A stretch of 64,000 nt of DNA from Clostridium sp. (lineage in GTDB: Bacteria; Bacillota; Clostridia; Clostridiales; Clostridiaceae). The DNA is taken from the NCBI RefSeq assembly GCF_026168755.1, contig NZ_JAPFDR010000003.1:78482-142481 (forward strand). Reading direction: 5' to 3'. Position numbers and translations under genes: made by a program. The notes under the pieces are model-generated. The model was not told the DNA's origin, searched no databases, and saw nothing but the letters and a program-made list of their open reading frames with translations. Of this stretch, positions 48,028-56,829 are shown piece by piece. The first letter of the stretch is position 1; each line of letters begins with the position of its first letter.

Positions 48028-48250
48028 ACTTATCAAGAGTGGTGGAGGGACTGGCCCTATGAAGCCCAGCAACCTACGAGGAATTAATAATTTAAGATTT
48101 GCTTCGTAAAAAATTAAGAGATTATGTTAGTTATATTTTAAATATAACAGCTTAATATTTGAAATTACTTAATTAGCGAAGTTTCTTAATTAGCATAAGC
48201 GTATTAATTTTTTGGTGTGGTGCTAAATCCTGATAGATGAGAGAAATATA
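48028..48250 (+). promoter_or_regulatory. SAM-I riboswitch (S-box) with a very long P3 arm
   Basis: Core ACTTATCAAGAGTGGTGGAGGG, GGCCCTATGAAGCCCAGCAACC and GTGGTGCTAAATCC are canonical, closing with GATGAGAG. Between GCAACC (48076) and GGTGCTAAATCC (48219) lie about 140 bases, far longer than the usual few tens; they contain nested hairpins, for example GTTATATTT/AAATATAAC. A rho-independent terminator follows at 48269. Confidence 0.93.
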
Positions 48251-48268
48251 TGTAGTTTTAATAGTTAT

Positions 48269-48297
48269 GCTTCTGAGTTTCTCAGAAGCTTTTTTGT
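48269..48297 (+). terminator. Riboswitch-controlled terminator before the metT-like gene
   Basis: GCTTCTGAG-TTT-CTCAGAAGC followed by six Ts. Confidence 0.92.
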
Positions 48298-48325
48298 TTA
48301 AGAAATAATGTAGGAGGAATTAATA

Positions 48326-49624
48326 ATGAACAAGAGAGGAAGTGGATGGGCATTATTACCGTTACTTGTATTTATAATTGTTTATATAGCATCAGCTTTA
48401 TTAGCTAAAGATTTTTATACAGTTTCGATAATAGTTCCGTTTTTAGCAGCAGCATTAGTGGCTCTAGTAATGAATAGAAAAATAAAATTTGATGAGAAAG
48501 TAGAGATATTCTGTAAGGGGGCAGGAAATACCAATATTATTTTGATGATATTAATATTTATACTAGCAGGAGCTTTTGCACAGGTTGCAAAATCAATGGG
48601 AGCAGTTGATTCAACTGTAAATTTAGGTTTATCGATACTTCCAAGTAATATAATGATTGCAGGAATATTTGTAATTGCTTGCTTTATATCATTATCAGTT
48701 GGCACATCAATGGGAACAATAGTTGCGTTAGTTCCAATTGCAGTTGGAGTTGCTGAAAAAACAGGAATACTTACAGCTATTGCTGTTTCAGCAGTAGTTT
48801 GTGGATCTATGTTTGGTGATAATCTATCTATGATTTCTGATACAACTATTGCAGCAACTAGAACTCAAGGATGTGAAATGAAAGAGAAGTTCAAAATGAA
48901 CTTTAAGATAGTATTACCAGCAGCTATCATAACAGCATTTATATTTGTATTAATAACAAAGGATGGATCAATAACTACTGTTGAAGCATTAGATTATAGT
49001 TTAATTAAGATAATTCCTTATATGGCAGTTATAGTTGGAGCTTTAGTTGGTTTAAATGTTATTGTGGTTTTATTAGGTGGAATAGTAATAGCAGGAATTA
49101 TAGGATTTATTGGAGGAAGTTTTGATTTACTAGGCTTCTTTGGATCAATAGCAGAAGGTATTGGAGGAATGAGTGAACTTATAATAATATCAATTTTAAT
49201 TTCTGGAACTATAGAAATAATAAAATATAATGGAGGAATTGATTTTATAATAAATAAAGGATTAAAAGGATTTAAGAGTAAAATGGGAGCAGAGATTGGA
49301 ATTGCAGCTTTAGTAAGTTTAGTAGATATTTGCACAGCTAACAATACAGTTGCAATAGTTACAGTAGGTCCTATAGCAAAAGATATATCAGACGAAGTTG
49401 GTCTCGAGCCTAAGAGAGTTGCAGGTATTATGGATATGTTTGCCTGTGTATTCCAAGGAGTAATACCATATGGAGCACAACTTATATCTGCAGCAGGACT
49501 AGCAGCTCTTTCGCCTTTTGCCATAATGAAGTATTTATTCTATCCATATTTAATGGGGGTTTCAGCTATTATTGCGATAGTTTGGTATCATAGTAAAAAT
49601 AATAAAAGTGTTAGACTTAAATAA
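48326..49624 (+). CDS. metT: NhaC-family transporter, probable methionine transporter MetT
   Basis: 432 residues with about 11-12 membrane segments. Family blocks: FISLSVGTSMGTIVALVPIAVGVAEKTG, VVCGSMFGDNLSMISDTTIAATRTQG and LVSLVDICTANNTVAIVTVGPIAKDI. NhaC-family proteins are often labelled sodium/proton antiporters, but SAM-riboswitch-controlled members have been predicted as methionine transporters (MetT). The upstream S-box is the basis for this assignment; substrate is inferred, not seen. Confidence 0.82.
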   Translation: MNKRGSGWALLPLLVFIIVYIASALLAKDFYTVSIIVPFLAAALVALVMNRKIKFDEKVEIFCKGAGNTNIILMILIFILAGAFAQVAKSMGAVDSTVNLGLSILPSNIMIAGIFVIACFISLSVGTSMGTIVALVPIAVGVAEKTGILTAIAVSAVVCGSMFGDNLSMISDTTIAATRTQGCEMKEKFKMNFKIVLPAAIITAFIFVLITKDGSITTVEALDYSLIKIIPYMAVIVGALVGLNVIVVLLGGIVIAGIIGFIGGSFDLLGFFGSIAEGIGGMSELIIISILISGTIEIIKYNGGIDFIINKGLKGFKSKMGAEIGIAALVSLVDICTANNTVAIVTVGPIAKDISDEVGLEPKRVAGIMDMFACVFQGVIPYGAQLISAAGLAALSPFAIMKYLFYPYLMGVSAIIAIVWYHSKNNKSVRLK

Positions 49625-49645
49625 GACAAAGTAGTTTAAATTTAA

Positions 49646-49695
49646 GGAGCTGAATCATATTAATAAATTCAATATGATTCAGCTCCAGTTTTATT
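49646..49695 (+). terminator. Terminator after the metT-like gene
   Basis: GGAGCTGAATCATATT and AATATGATTCAGCTCC form a perfect 16 bp stem, then AGTTTTATT. Confidence 0.88.
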
Positions 49696-49726
49696 GATGA
49701 AAAAATTTTATTGAAAAGTTAATTTA

Positions 49727-50197
49727 TTAATTAAAAATTAAACAAATAGCTTGAGAAGAAATACCAAGTCCTTCTCCAGTAAAACCAAGGCCTTCCTCTG
49801 TAGTTGCTTTAACATTTATTTGGTCTAATGATATATTTAGAGCAGAGGCAATATTTTCTCTCATTGTAGGTATATGTGGAGCCATTTTAGGTTTTTGAGC
49901 AATTATTGTTGCATCTATATTTCCAATTTTATAATTATGTGTACTTAAAAGGTTACCTACATGTTTTAATAATTCAATACTAGAGATTCCTTTATATTTA
50001 GGGTCTGTATCTGGAAAGTGTTTGCCGATATCCCCTAAGGCAGAAGCTCCAAGTAAAGCATCCATTATTGCATGTAATAATACATCTGCATCTGAATGAC
50101 CTAATAAACCAAGTTCGTAAGGAATTTTAACTCCGCCTAGAATTAAATCTCTTTCTTCGACTAATTTATGTACATCATATCCCATTCCTATTCTCAT
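49727..50197 (-). CDS. ispF: 2-C-methyl-D-erythritol 2,4-cyclodiphosphate synthase
   Basis: 156 residues, the usual length. It forms the cyclic diphosphate in the non-mevalonate isoprenoid pathway. Zinc and substrate motifs: MGYDVHKL (Asp, His), [20 protein letters not shown] (His) and [16 protein letters not shown] at the end. Minus strand, RBS AGGTGA. Monocistronic here; ispD is not adjacent, although the two are often linked. Confidence 0.96.
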   Translation of the reverse strand: MRIGMGYDVHKLVEERDLILGGVKIPYELGLLGHSDADVLLHAIMDALLGASALGDIGKHFPDTDPKYKGISSIELLKHVGNLLSTHNYKIGNIDATIIAQKPKMAPHIPTMRENIASALNISLDQINVKATTEEGLGFTGEGLGISSQAICLIFN

Positions 50198-50277
50198 TAA
50201 ATCACCTCGTAAACTTTTTTAAATATATTTTATCACAAGATTCAAATATGAATATAATAAAAATGGGATATTTATAA

Positions 50278-50466
50278 TTAATAGTTGGAGGTTTTTCTAT
50301 TGGTATATAAAAATATTTTCTTGTTCCTAGATAATTTTATTTTGTTTGGCAAGATGGTAGTTAGCTTTGAGTAAAGCTTATAAAAAAATAAAATGACTTT
50401 AGAATTAATCCTTTTTCTTTTGAATATGAAATCGATATAAATCACATTATCTTTATTATATTTCAT
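50278..50466 (-). CDS. Small basic hypothetical protein
   Basis: 62 residues starting at the ATG at 50466 (MKYNKDNVIYIDFIFKRKRI), preceded by a very strong GGGGGAG. About a quarter of residues are Lys or Arg, with a weakly hydrophobic middle (VILFFYKLYSKLTTIL), which might sit at the membrane. Unknown family. The strong RBS is the main reason to believe it is real. Divergent from the sortase gene, 127 bases away. Confidence 0.6.
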   Translation of the reverse strand: MKYNKDNVIYIDFIFKRKRINSKVILFFYKLYSKLTTILPNKIKLSRNKKIFLYTNRKTSNY

Positions 50467-50593
50467 AAACTCCCCCATATAAATTACATTAAAATGTATT
50501 AATGTTTTTTTAATGCTTTATGTTATAATATATGTAGAAAAAATTATATATGTACAAAAATAGAAAAATATTATTAATTTAGGGGTGAAATGA

Positions 50594-51184
50594 GTGGGAA
50601 AGTTTAGAAGATTATTTGGAGTTGTATTAATACTTATAGGGGTTGGAATAATAGCAAATGTTGCTTATAAAAAAATAGTAACATCGCACAAGCAAAATGA
50701 GTTATTAGAAGCTTTTGAAAGTCAACTAGTAGAAGCTAAGAATGAAGAAGGTAGTGAACCAGTAAGTTTAGAACCAATAAACGGATATACACCAGTAGCT
50801 ATAATGGAAATACCATCAATTAAATTAAAGCAACCAGTTGTTGATGGAATTACAGACGATGTAATTAAATATTTTCTAGGAAGATTTCCAGATTCAGCAA
50901 TGCCAGGAGAGGTTGGAAATTTTGCTGTAGCTGGGCATAGAGTTTCAGATTTTACAGATGCATTTATAAATTTATATAAAGTTAAGGTTGGAGATAAGGT
51001 TATTGTTACAACTAAAGATGGAAGATATACTTATGAAGTCGATAGTAGTTTTATAGTTGAACCTAATCAGGTTGAAGTTTTGGATGATGCAGATTATGAG
51101 AAAATGACTTTAATTACGTGCACTATAGGATCTAAACGAAGGGTAATAGTAACAGGAAAATTGATAGGAAGAGAAGATTTGTAA
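50594..51184 (+). CDS. Sortase (class D-like)
   Basis: 196 residues. One N-terminal membrane anchor (about 6-24), then the sortase barrel with catalytic His115 in AVAGHRVSDF, Cys176 in LITCTIGSKRR and Arg182/Arg183. It cleaves LPxTG-type signals and links proteins to the cell wall. The LPKTG glycosidase at 32895 is a plausible substrate. GTG start with AGGGGTGA upstream. It is directly followed by a SigI/RsgI-like regulatory gene, which suggests shared control. Confidence 0.9.
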   Translation: MGKFRRLFGVVLILIGVGIIANVAYKKIVTSHKQNELLEAFESQLVEAKNEEGSEPVSLEPINGYTPVAIMEIPSIKLKQPVVDGITDDVIKYFLGRFPDSAMPGEVGNFAVAGHRVSDFTDAFINLYKVKVGDKVIVTTKDGRYTYEVDSSFIVEPNQVEVLDDADYEKMTLITCTIGSKRRVIVTGKLIGREDL

Positions 51185-51199
51185 TTGTTGGAGGCAAAA

Positions 51200-52192
51200 A
51201 TGGACAAGTTTCATAAGAATAAATACAGATTTTCTTCAATAAAACCATTAATATTAATTAGTGATGAAGTAATAGAATTTAGAAATCAACAGATAATAAT
51301 GCTTACTTCAGAGCTATTAAAATATAAAGTTTTAGTGAGAGATTTAGTTAAAGATAATGTAAGTTATTTAATAAGAAATGAATTGCTAAACATAGCAATG
51401 TTTATAACTAATAATATTGAATTATATGATAAATTTATAAAAGAAGAAGATATTCCAGTGGATGCAATACATAAAGCAACTATGATAGACTCTAAATATA
51501 TTAATAAATATAGAGAATATATAATTGCATATACACTAATATTAGGAAACCCAAATTATAAAAATTTACAAGATTATATTCAAATAGTTGAAAATACCGA
51601 AGAGGATTTGGGAAAGGATATAATAGAATATGAAGAAAAAATGGGGTTTGATGGAATAGTCTTAGATAGTGGTAAAAAAAATGCTATTGTTATGACATCT
51701 TTAGGTGAATTTAAGAAGCTTAAATTGAAGGAAGCTTGTTTTAGGGGAGAAGAAATAAAATCTGTAGAAAAAAAAGGTTTAAAAGATTATAAATTATATG
51801 CATCTATTATATCTATTTTTGCATTAATTTTTGTTTCTTCTGTTATATATAAATATAATGATGTTGTCAGTACGGTAGTAGTAGAAACTACTTCACTAAT
51901 TAAGCTAGAAATAAATGGATTTAATAGAGTTTTGTATGTTAGTTCATCTACTGAAAAAGGGAATGCGTTAATTGCTGAAACTAGCGTGTTAGATAATAAT
52001 GTTGATGAAGCTATATGTAAGATAATAGAATATGCCAATGAAAATGAAATGGTAAAGGATTCAGGAATAGTTATAACAATTACTGGGAAAGCTTTAAAAC
52101 ATAATAGTTTAGAAGAAACAGCAGAGTTTGTTTATAAAAAAGATTTAAAAGTAAGATTAAATAATGCTGGATCTGAACATAAATTAAATTAG
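51200..52192 (+). CDS. SigI C-terminal-domain / RsgI anti-sigma fusion protein
   Basis: 330 residues from the ATG at 51200 (RBS GGAGG; a TTG at 51185 would put the RBS inside the gene). Residues about 21-127 match the C-terminal, -35-recognising half of sigma factor SigI (KYKVLVRDLVKDN, RNELLNIAMFITNNIELYDK, helix-turn-helix about 88-115 with YINKYREYIIAYTLIL). No sigma region 2 is present. Residues about 148-185 look like the RsgI N-terminal anti-sigma domain (DGIVLDSGKKNAIVMTSLGEF), followed by a membrane segment (199-217) and an RsgI-like outer part (VVVETTSLIKLEINGFNRVL). SigI and RsgI are normally separate proteins. Inference: a membrane-tethered DNA-binding regulator sensing the surface. 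Confidence 0.75.
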   Translation: MDKFHKNKYRFSSIKPLILISDEVIEFRNQQIIMLTSELLKYKVLVRDLVKDNVSYLIRNELLNIAMFITNNIELYDKFIKEEDIPVDAIHKATMIDSKYINKYREYIIAYTLILGNPNYKNLQDYIQIVENTEEDLGKDIIEYEEKMGFDGIVLDSGKKNAIVMTSLGEFKKLKLKEACFRGEEIKSVEKKGLKDYKLYASIISIFALIFVSSVIYKYNDVVSTVVVETTSLIKLEINGFNRVLYVSSSTEKGNALIAETSVLDNNVDEAICKIIEYANENEMVKDSGIVITITGKALKHNSLEETAEFVYKKDLKVRLNNAGSEHKLN

Positions 52193-52258
52193 GTGAAACT
52201 TTAAAATTGTTGAAAGTTTAATTTCTAATTTAAAATTAAAAAACAAAGGAAGGTAAAT

Positions 52259-53041
52259 ATGCAACAAAGGTCTATAAAAAAGAAAAATGTAATTGTTCAT
52301 AATGATAGAGGAGATACGGTTAGATTAAATAAATATATAAGTGAGTCAGGCTTTTGTTCAAGAAGAGAGGCAGATAAGTTAATAGAAAGTGGAGTAGTTA
52401 CCATAGATGGTGTTAAAGCTACAATGGGAACTAAAGTATCAAAGGGTCAAAAGGTTAAAGTAAATGGTAAATTAATATCTAAAGATGAAGACTTAGTTTA
52501 CATAGTTTTAAATAAACCTGTAGGAATAACTTGTACAACAGAGCATAAAGTTAAAGGTAATATAGTTGATTTTGTAAATCATAAAAAAAGAATATTTCCA
52601 ATAGGTAGATTAGATAAGGACTCTCAAGGTTTAATATTAATGACTAATGATGGAGATATAGTCAATAAGATATTAAGAGCAGGAAATAATCATGAAAAGG
52701 AATATATAGTAACTGTTAATAGGCCTATTAATGAAGAGTTTGTACAAAGGATGAGTAGTGGAATTAGAATTTTAGGGCAAGTTACTAAAAAATGCTATGT
52801 TAAAAAAGAAGGTAATAACACATTTAGGATAATATTAACCCAAGGATTAAATAGGCAAATAAGAAGAATGTGTGAAGCTTTGGGGTATGAAGTTGTAAAA
52901 TTAAAAAGAATTAGAATAATGAATATAAATTTAGGTGACTTAAGAATTGGTGAATGGAGAAATTTAACTTATAAAGAGTTAAAAGGATTAAATAATTTAA
53001 TATCAACATCAGGAAAAACAAAGGAAGTTGATGAAGAATAA
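52259..53041 (+). CDS. rluF: 23S rRNA pseudouridine synthase, RluF type
   Basis: 260 residues. S4 RNA-binding domain (about 20-75: [20 protein letters not shown]) and the RluA/RsuA-family catalytic domain with the active-site Asp in [27 protein letters not shown] and [20 protein letters not shown] fit the RluF/RluB branch, which modifies U2604/2605 of 23S rRNA. RBS AAAGGAAGG. A terminator follows. Confidence 0.87.
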   Translation: MQQRSIKKKNVIVHNDRGDTVRLNKYISESGFCSRREADKLIESGVVTIDGVKATMGTKVSKGQKVKVNGKLISKDEDLVYIVLNKPVGITCTTEHKVKGNIVDFVNHKKRIFPIGRLDKDSQGLILMTNDGDIVNKILRAGNNHEKEYIVTVNRPINEEFVQRMSSGIRILGQVTKKCYVKKEGNNTFRIILTQGLNRQIRRMCEALGYEVVKLKRIRIMNINLGDLRIGEWRNLTYKELKGLNNLISTSGKTKEVDEE

Positions 53042-53093
53042 TATTTAAATTAGCTTAAAATAAAGCAAATATAATTTAAGTTATATAAATTTT

Positions 53094-53149
53094 AACCATA
53101 ATATAGTAATGAAATTTTATTTTATTATTATATTATGGTTTATTTTTTT
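53094..53149 (+). terminator. Terminator after rluF
   Basis: AACCATAATATA and TATATTATGGTT with a 23-base AT loop, then TATTTTTTT. Confidence 0.8.
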
Positions 53150-53195
53150 ATTTAATGTTTAGATTTAGGACATTTTATTAATACTATATATAAGC

Positions 53196-53529
53196 TGTGG
53201 ATAAAATTAATATGAAATAAAATTTAAATATGAAATATATTTATAAAATTAACAAAAACTAGAGGTTACACACATAATCCACAGGAGCTTGTGGATAACT
53301 TGTTAAAAAAATGTTGATATATAAGTTAATAATTATAAACATTATTGTAGATAATAATAAAATAAGTATAAAATTTAGCGAATATAAAGGAGGGATATTT
53401 TATGAAATGGCTAAAAATGTGGTTTTTAGTAATATTAATGTTGTTGATAAGTATCAAGAGTTATCCACAGGCTATGTTGAAAAGTAGTGGATTAAATGAA
53501 GATAATTCCAATATAAAAGTTGTGGATAA
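53196..53529. promoter_or_regulatory. Cluster of DnaA boxes
   Basis: Perfect DnaA boxes (TTATCCACA or its complement TGTGGATAA) lie at 53196-53204, 53290-53298, 53461-53469 and 53521-53529, with a one-mismatch box TAATCCACA at 53275-53283. The boxes at 53275 and 53290 face each other and form an inverted repeat ATCCACA...TGTGGAT. Three are in the intergenic AT-rich region and two inside the start of the next gene. No dnaA/dnaN is nearby, so this looks like a DnaA-binding or titration site rather than oriC. Confidence 0.75.
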
Positions 53530-54130
53530 AATATATAAATCTAAAAATGATTATTTAGACATTAATGTAATTGTTCCACAAATAACAGGTATGAGTGATA
53601 AAAAACAAGAAGACGCAATTAATAATAAGATTGCAAAGTGGACAGAAAATTGGATTAATGAAGTTAAACAGATTGCAGATGAATACTTTAAAGATAAGCC
53701 AGAACCGTTAATGACATATCAATTATATGCCAGATATAAGCTGACTAATAATACAGATATTATTAGTTTTTATATAGATTATTATCAATTTTCAGGTGGA
53801 GCTCATGGTATAACAAATAGAATTGCTTATAATATAGAAAAATCAAATGGTAATGAGATGCAATTAAAAGATATTTTTAAAGATAACTATAATTATAAGG
53901 ATATAATTAATGAAGAAATAAATAGACAAATAAGCAAAGATCCTGATAGATATTTTACTGGTAAGGATGGATTTAATGGAATAGGAGATAATCAAAACTT
54001 CTATATAAAAAATAATACACTTGTGATTTATTTTGGATTGTATGAAATAGCGCCATATGCCTCAGGAATATCAGAGTTTATTATTCCTAATAATCTTCTT
54101 GAAGGAAATTTTAAGTATGGTAAAATATAA
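53402..54130 (+). CDS. Secreted DUF4163/DUF3298 domain protein
   Basis: 242 residues. N-terminal signal or membrane anchor (MKWLKMWFLVILMLLISIKS), then a DUF4163 part (about 40-135: YLDINVIVPQITGM...) and a DUF3298 part (about 135-235: YQFSGGAHGITNRIAYNIE, ADE-type loops). The same pair of domains is found in the outer part of RsiV-type anti-sigma factors and in PdaC, so it may bind muropeptide-like ligands. Here it is stand-alone. Two DnaA boxes fall in its first 130 bases; RBS GGAGGG. Confidence 0.82.
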   Translation: MKWLKMWFLVILMLLISIKSYPQAMLKSSGLNEDNSNIKVVDKIYKSKNDYLDINVIVPQITGMSDKKQEDAINNKIAKWTENWINEVKQIADEYFKDKPEPLMTYQLYARYKLTNNTDIISFYIDYYQFSGGAHGITNRIAYNIEKSNGNEMQLKDIFKDNYNYKDIINEEINRQISKDPDRYFTGKDGFNGIGDNQNFYIKNNTLVIYFGLYEIAPYASGISEFIIPNNLLEGNFKYGKI

Positions 54131-54159
54131 TAAAAATTTTCAAATAAGAGGGTTAATAA

Positions 54160-55536
54160 ATGAATGATATAAAATCAGTATTTAATAGGCAAAAAGAGTT
54201 CTTTAATTCAGGAAAAACAAATGATATTAATTTTAGGATAGATACATTAAAAAAGCTAAAGCAAGTAATCAAAGTAAATGAAGATAAAATTTTAGAAGCA
54301 TTAAAGAATGATTTAGGAAAATCTAATTTTGAAGGTTATGCAACTGAAGTTGGAATTGTATATGATGAAATTAATATTCACATAAAAAATATTAGAAAAT
54401 GGGCAAAGATAGAAAAAAGAAAATCACCAATAATATATTATCCTTCTAAGAGCTATATATACAAAGAACCTTATGGGGTAACGTTAATTATAGGACCTTT
54501 TAACTATCCATTTCAATTAGTATTAGCTCCATTAATTGGAGCTATTTCTGCAGGTAATACAGCTATAATAAAGCCATCAGAAAATACGAAAAATATATCA
54601 TTATTATTAGAAGAAATGATTAATGAAAATTTTCAAGAAGAGTACTTGAAAGTAGTTAATCCATTAGAAGGAAAAGAATTAGTATCATATCTATTAGAAC
54701 TTCCATTTGACTATATATTTTTTACTGGTAGTATTAAGGTAGGAAAAATAGTTATGGAAAAAGCAGCTAAAAACTTAATACCTATAACATTAGAATTAGG
54801 TGGAAAGAGCCCTTGTATAATTGATAAAGATGCAAAATTAGAAATTGCAGCAAAAAGAATAGTTTGGGGAAAGTTTTTGAATGTAGGTCAAACATGTGTA
54901 GCACCAGATTATCTATGCGTTCATAGTAGTGTTAAAGATAAATTGTTAAAATTAATTGTTGCAGAAATTCACAAGCAGTTTGGAGCAGATATTAAAAATA
55001 GTCCAGATTATCCTAGAATAGTTAATAATACTTCATTAAATAGATTAAAAGAGTATCTTAATGATGGGCAGATATATTATGGAGGAAATATTGATAGTAC
55101 TGAGTTATATATGGAGCCTACTATTTTAACTAATGTAGATGTTACTTCTAGTGTTATGACTGAAGAGATATTTGGACCTATATTACCAATAATAGAATTT
55201 GATAATATACAGGATATAATAAATTTTATTAATAATAGAGAAAAGCCTTTAGCATTATATTATTTTTCGGAAAATAAAAAGAGTATAAATAATATTTTAA
55301 GATGCACTACATCTGGAGGGGTTACTATAAATGATACTGTAATTCATGTTGCCAATGGAAATTTACCATTCGGTGGAGTTGGAAATAGTGGAATTGGTAA
55401 TTATCATGGTAAGGCTAGTTTTGATGCTTTTACTCATAAAAGGTCGGTAATGGAGAGGGGAACATTTGTAGAATTTAATATAAGATTTGCACCTTATAAA
55501 GAAAAAATAAATATTTTAAGGAAATTAATGAAATAA
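54160..55536 (+). CDS. Aldehyde dehydrogenase, class 3-like
   Basis: 458 residues of the shorter, class 3 ALDH type. Visible: GPFNYPFQLVLAPLIGAISAGN (NAD-binding entry), FFTGSIKVGKIVMEKAAKNL, LELGGKSPCIID with the catalytic Glu, and the catalytic Cys in NVGQTCVAPDYL. It oxidises fatty or other aldehydes with NAD(P). It follows the DUF3298 gene by 29 bases and could be co-transcribed. Confidence 0.92.
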   Translation: MNDIKSVFNRQKEFFNSGKTNDINFRIDTLKKLKQVIKVNEDKILEALKNDLGKSNFEGYATEVGIVYDEINIHIKNIRKWAKIEKRKSPIIYYPSKSYIYKEPYGVTLIIGPFNYPFQLVLAPLIGAISAGNTAIIKPSENTKNISLLLEEMINENFQEEYLKVVNPLEGKELVSYLLELPFDYIFFTGSIKVGKIVMEKAAKNLIPITLELGGKSPCIIDKDAKLEIAAKRIVWGKFLNVGQTCVAPDYLCVHSSVKDKLLKLIVAEIHKQFGADIKNSPDYPRIVNNTSLNRLKEYLNDGQIYYGGNIDSTELYMEPTILTNVDVTSSVMTEEIFGPILPIIEFDNIQDIINFINNREKPLALYYFSENKKSINNILRCTTSGGVTINDTVIHVANGNLPFGGVGNSGIGNYHGKASFDAFTHKRSVMERGTFVEFNIRFAPYKEKINILRKLMK

Positions 55537-55605
55537 TAATATGATTTCACAATTGACAAAAGGCACTCATATAATAAAACATAGTACTACGTGGAGTGGA
55601 ATTTT

Positions 55606-56676
55606 GTGATATACGCGCTAATTTTAGCTGGAGGAAAAGGTACAAGGCTATATCCTTTATCAAGAGCAAATCAACCTAAGCAATTTTTAAAGGTTATTAA
55701 TAATAAAAGCTTTTTAGTAAATACAGTTGAAAGAATTACTCCTTTAATTAAGAAGGACAATATTTATGTGGTAACTAACAGGGATTATGTAGAAAAAATA
55801 AGAGATGAGTTATCAGATGTTAATTCTGAAAATATATTTACTGAACCAGCAAATAAAGAAACTGCTACTTGTATAGGATTATCAGCCATTAAGTTATTGA
55901 AAAAAGATAATGATGCTGTAATGGTAGTTTTACCTTCTGATCATCACATTGATGGTCAAAAGGATTATTTAGATACACTATCAGAAGCTATTGAAATAGC
56001 TAATAGACGTAGAGGAATAGTTACAATAGGCATTACTCCAACTAGGCCTGAAACTGGTTATGGATATATTAAAATGGGAGAACGAATAGCATCTGCATCT
56101 CAAGCATATAAGATTGCAAGGTTTACTGAAAAACCTAATATGGAAGTAGCTAAGGATTTTTTATTAAAGGGAACTTATCTATGGAATTCAGGTATGTTTG
56201 TTTTTAGAGCAGATGTTATATTAAGGGAAATTGAAAAGTATTTGCCTAAGATGTATAAATCATTAATGAATATCTATCAACATCTAGGAGAAGATGATGA
56301 GGAAGAGGTAACTAGAGAAGAGTATGAAAACATCGATGGTATTTCTATAGATTTTGGAGTAATGCAAAGAACTAGAAAAGCCTATGTAATAAAAGGATCT
56401 TTTCAATGGGATGATATAGGAAGCTTTAGTGCCTTAAGTAGGTATTTAAGCGAATATAGAAACAATAAGATAAGTAACAATGTCTATATCCAGGATTGTG
56501 AAAATTGCTCCATATTTGGAGGAGATAAAAAATTAATTATTGGTTTCGGAGTTAAGGATTTAGTTGTTGTTGATGCAGGTGATGTTATCTTGGTAATGGA
56601 TAAGGATAAAGATCAGGAGATTAAGCATTTGCTTAATGATATTAATGGCAATCCTGAGTTTGGAGAGTTTATTTAA
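55606..56676 (+). CDS. manC: Mannose-1-phosphate guanylyltransferase
   Basis: 356 residues from the GTG at 55606 (MIYALILAGGKGTRLYPLSR), with GGAGTGG just upstream; an in-frame GTG at 55591 would absorb that RBS. Nucleotide-binding LAGGKGTRLYPLSRANQPKQF, LPSDHHI, FTEKPN and LWNSGMFVF mark the GDP-mannose pyrophosphorylase nucleotidyltransferase domain. The isomerase domain of the bifunctional enzyme is absent. GDP-mannose is used for surface glycans. No other glycan genes lie next to it. Confidence 0.9.
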   Translation: MIYALILAGGKGTRLYPLSRANQPKQFLKVINNKSFLVNTVERITPLIKKDNIYVVTNRDYVEKIRDELSDVNSENIFTEPANKETATCIGLSAIKLLKKDNDAVMVVLPSDHHIDGQKDYLDTLSEAIEIANRRRGIVTIGITPTRPETGYGYIKMGERIASASQAYKIARFTEKPNMEVAKDFLLKGTYLWNSGMFVFRADVILREIEKYLPKMYKSLMNIYQHLGEDDEEEVTREEYENIDGISIDFGVMQRTRKAYVIKGSFQWDDIGSFSALSRYLSEYRNNKISNNVYIQDCENCSIFGGDKKLIIGFGVKDLVVVDAGDVILVMDKDKDQEIKHLLNDINGNPEFGEFI

Positions 56677-56685
56677 TGAAAAGTT

Positions 56686-56736
56686 AAAAGTACCAAATTG
56701 AGTTTATATTAAATTCAATTTGGTACTTTTATTTTT
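56686..56736 (+). terminator. Terminator after manC
   Basis: AAAAGTACCAAATTGA and TCAATTTGGTACTTTT form a perfect 16 bp stem, then ATTTTT. Confidence 0.92.
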
Positions 56737-56829
56737 AGGATTATTAATAAATATACAAGATATAAATGGTTATTACTCACGGGGGAGATTCTAAATGATA
56801 AGCAATTTAATTAAATAATAAAAAAACTA

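Noticed and set aside
53196..53529. Chromosomal replication origin
   Set aside because: DnaA boxes are clustered, but dnaA, dnaN, recF and rpmH are not nearby, so an oriC call is not supported.
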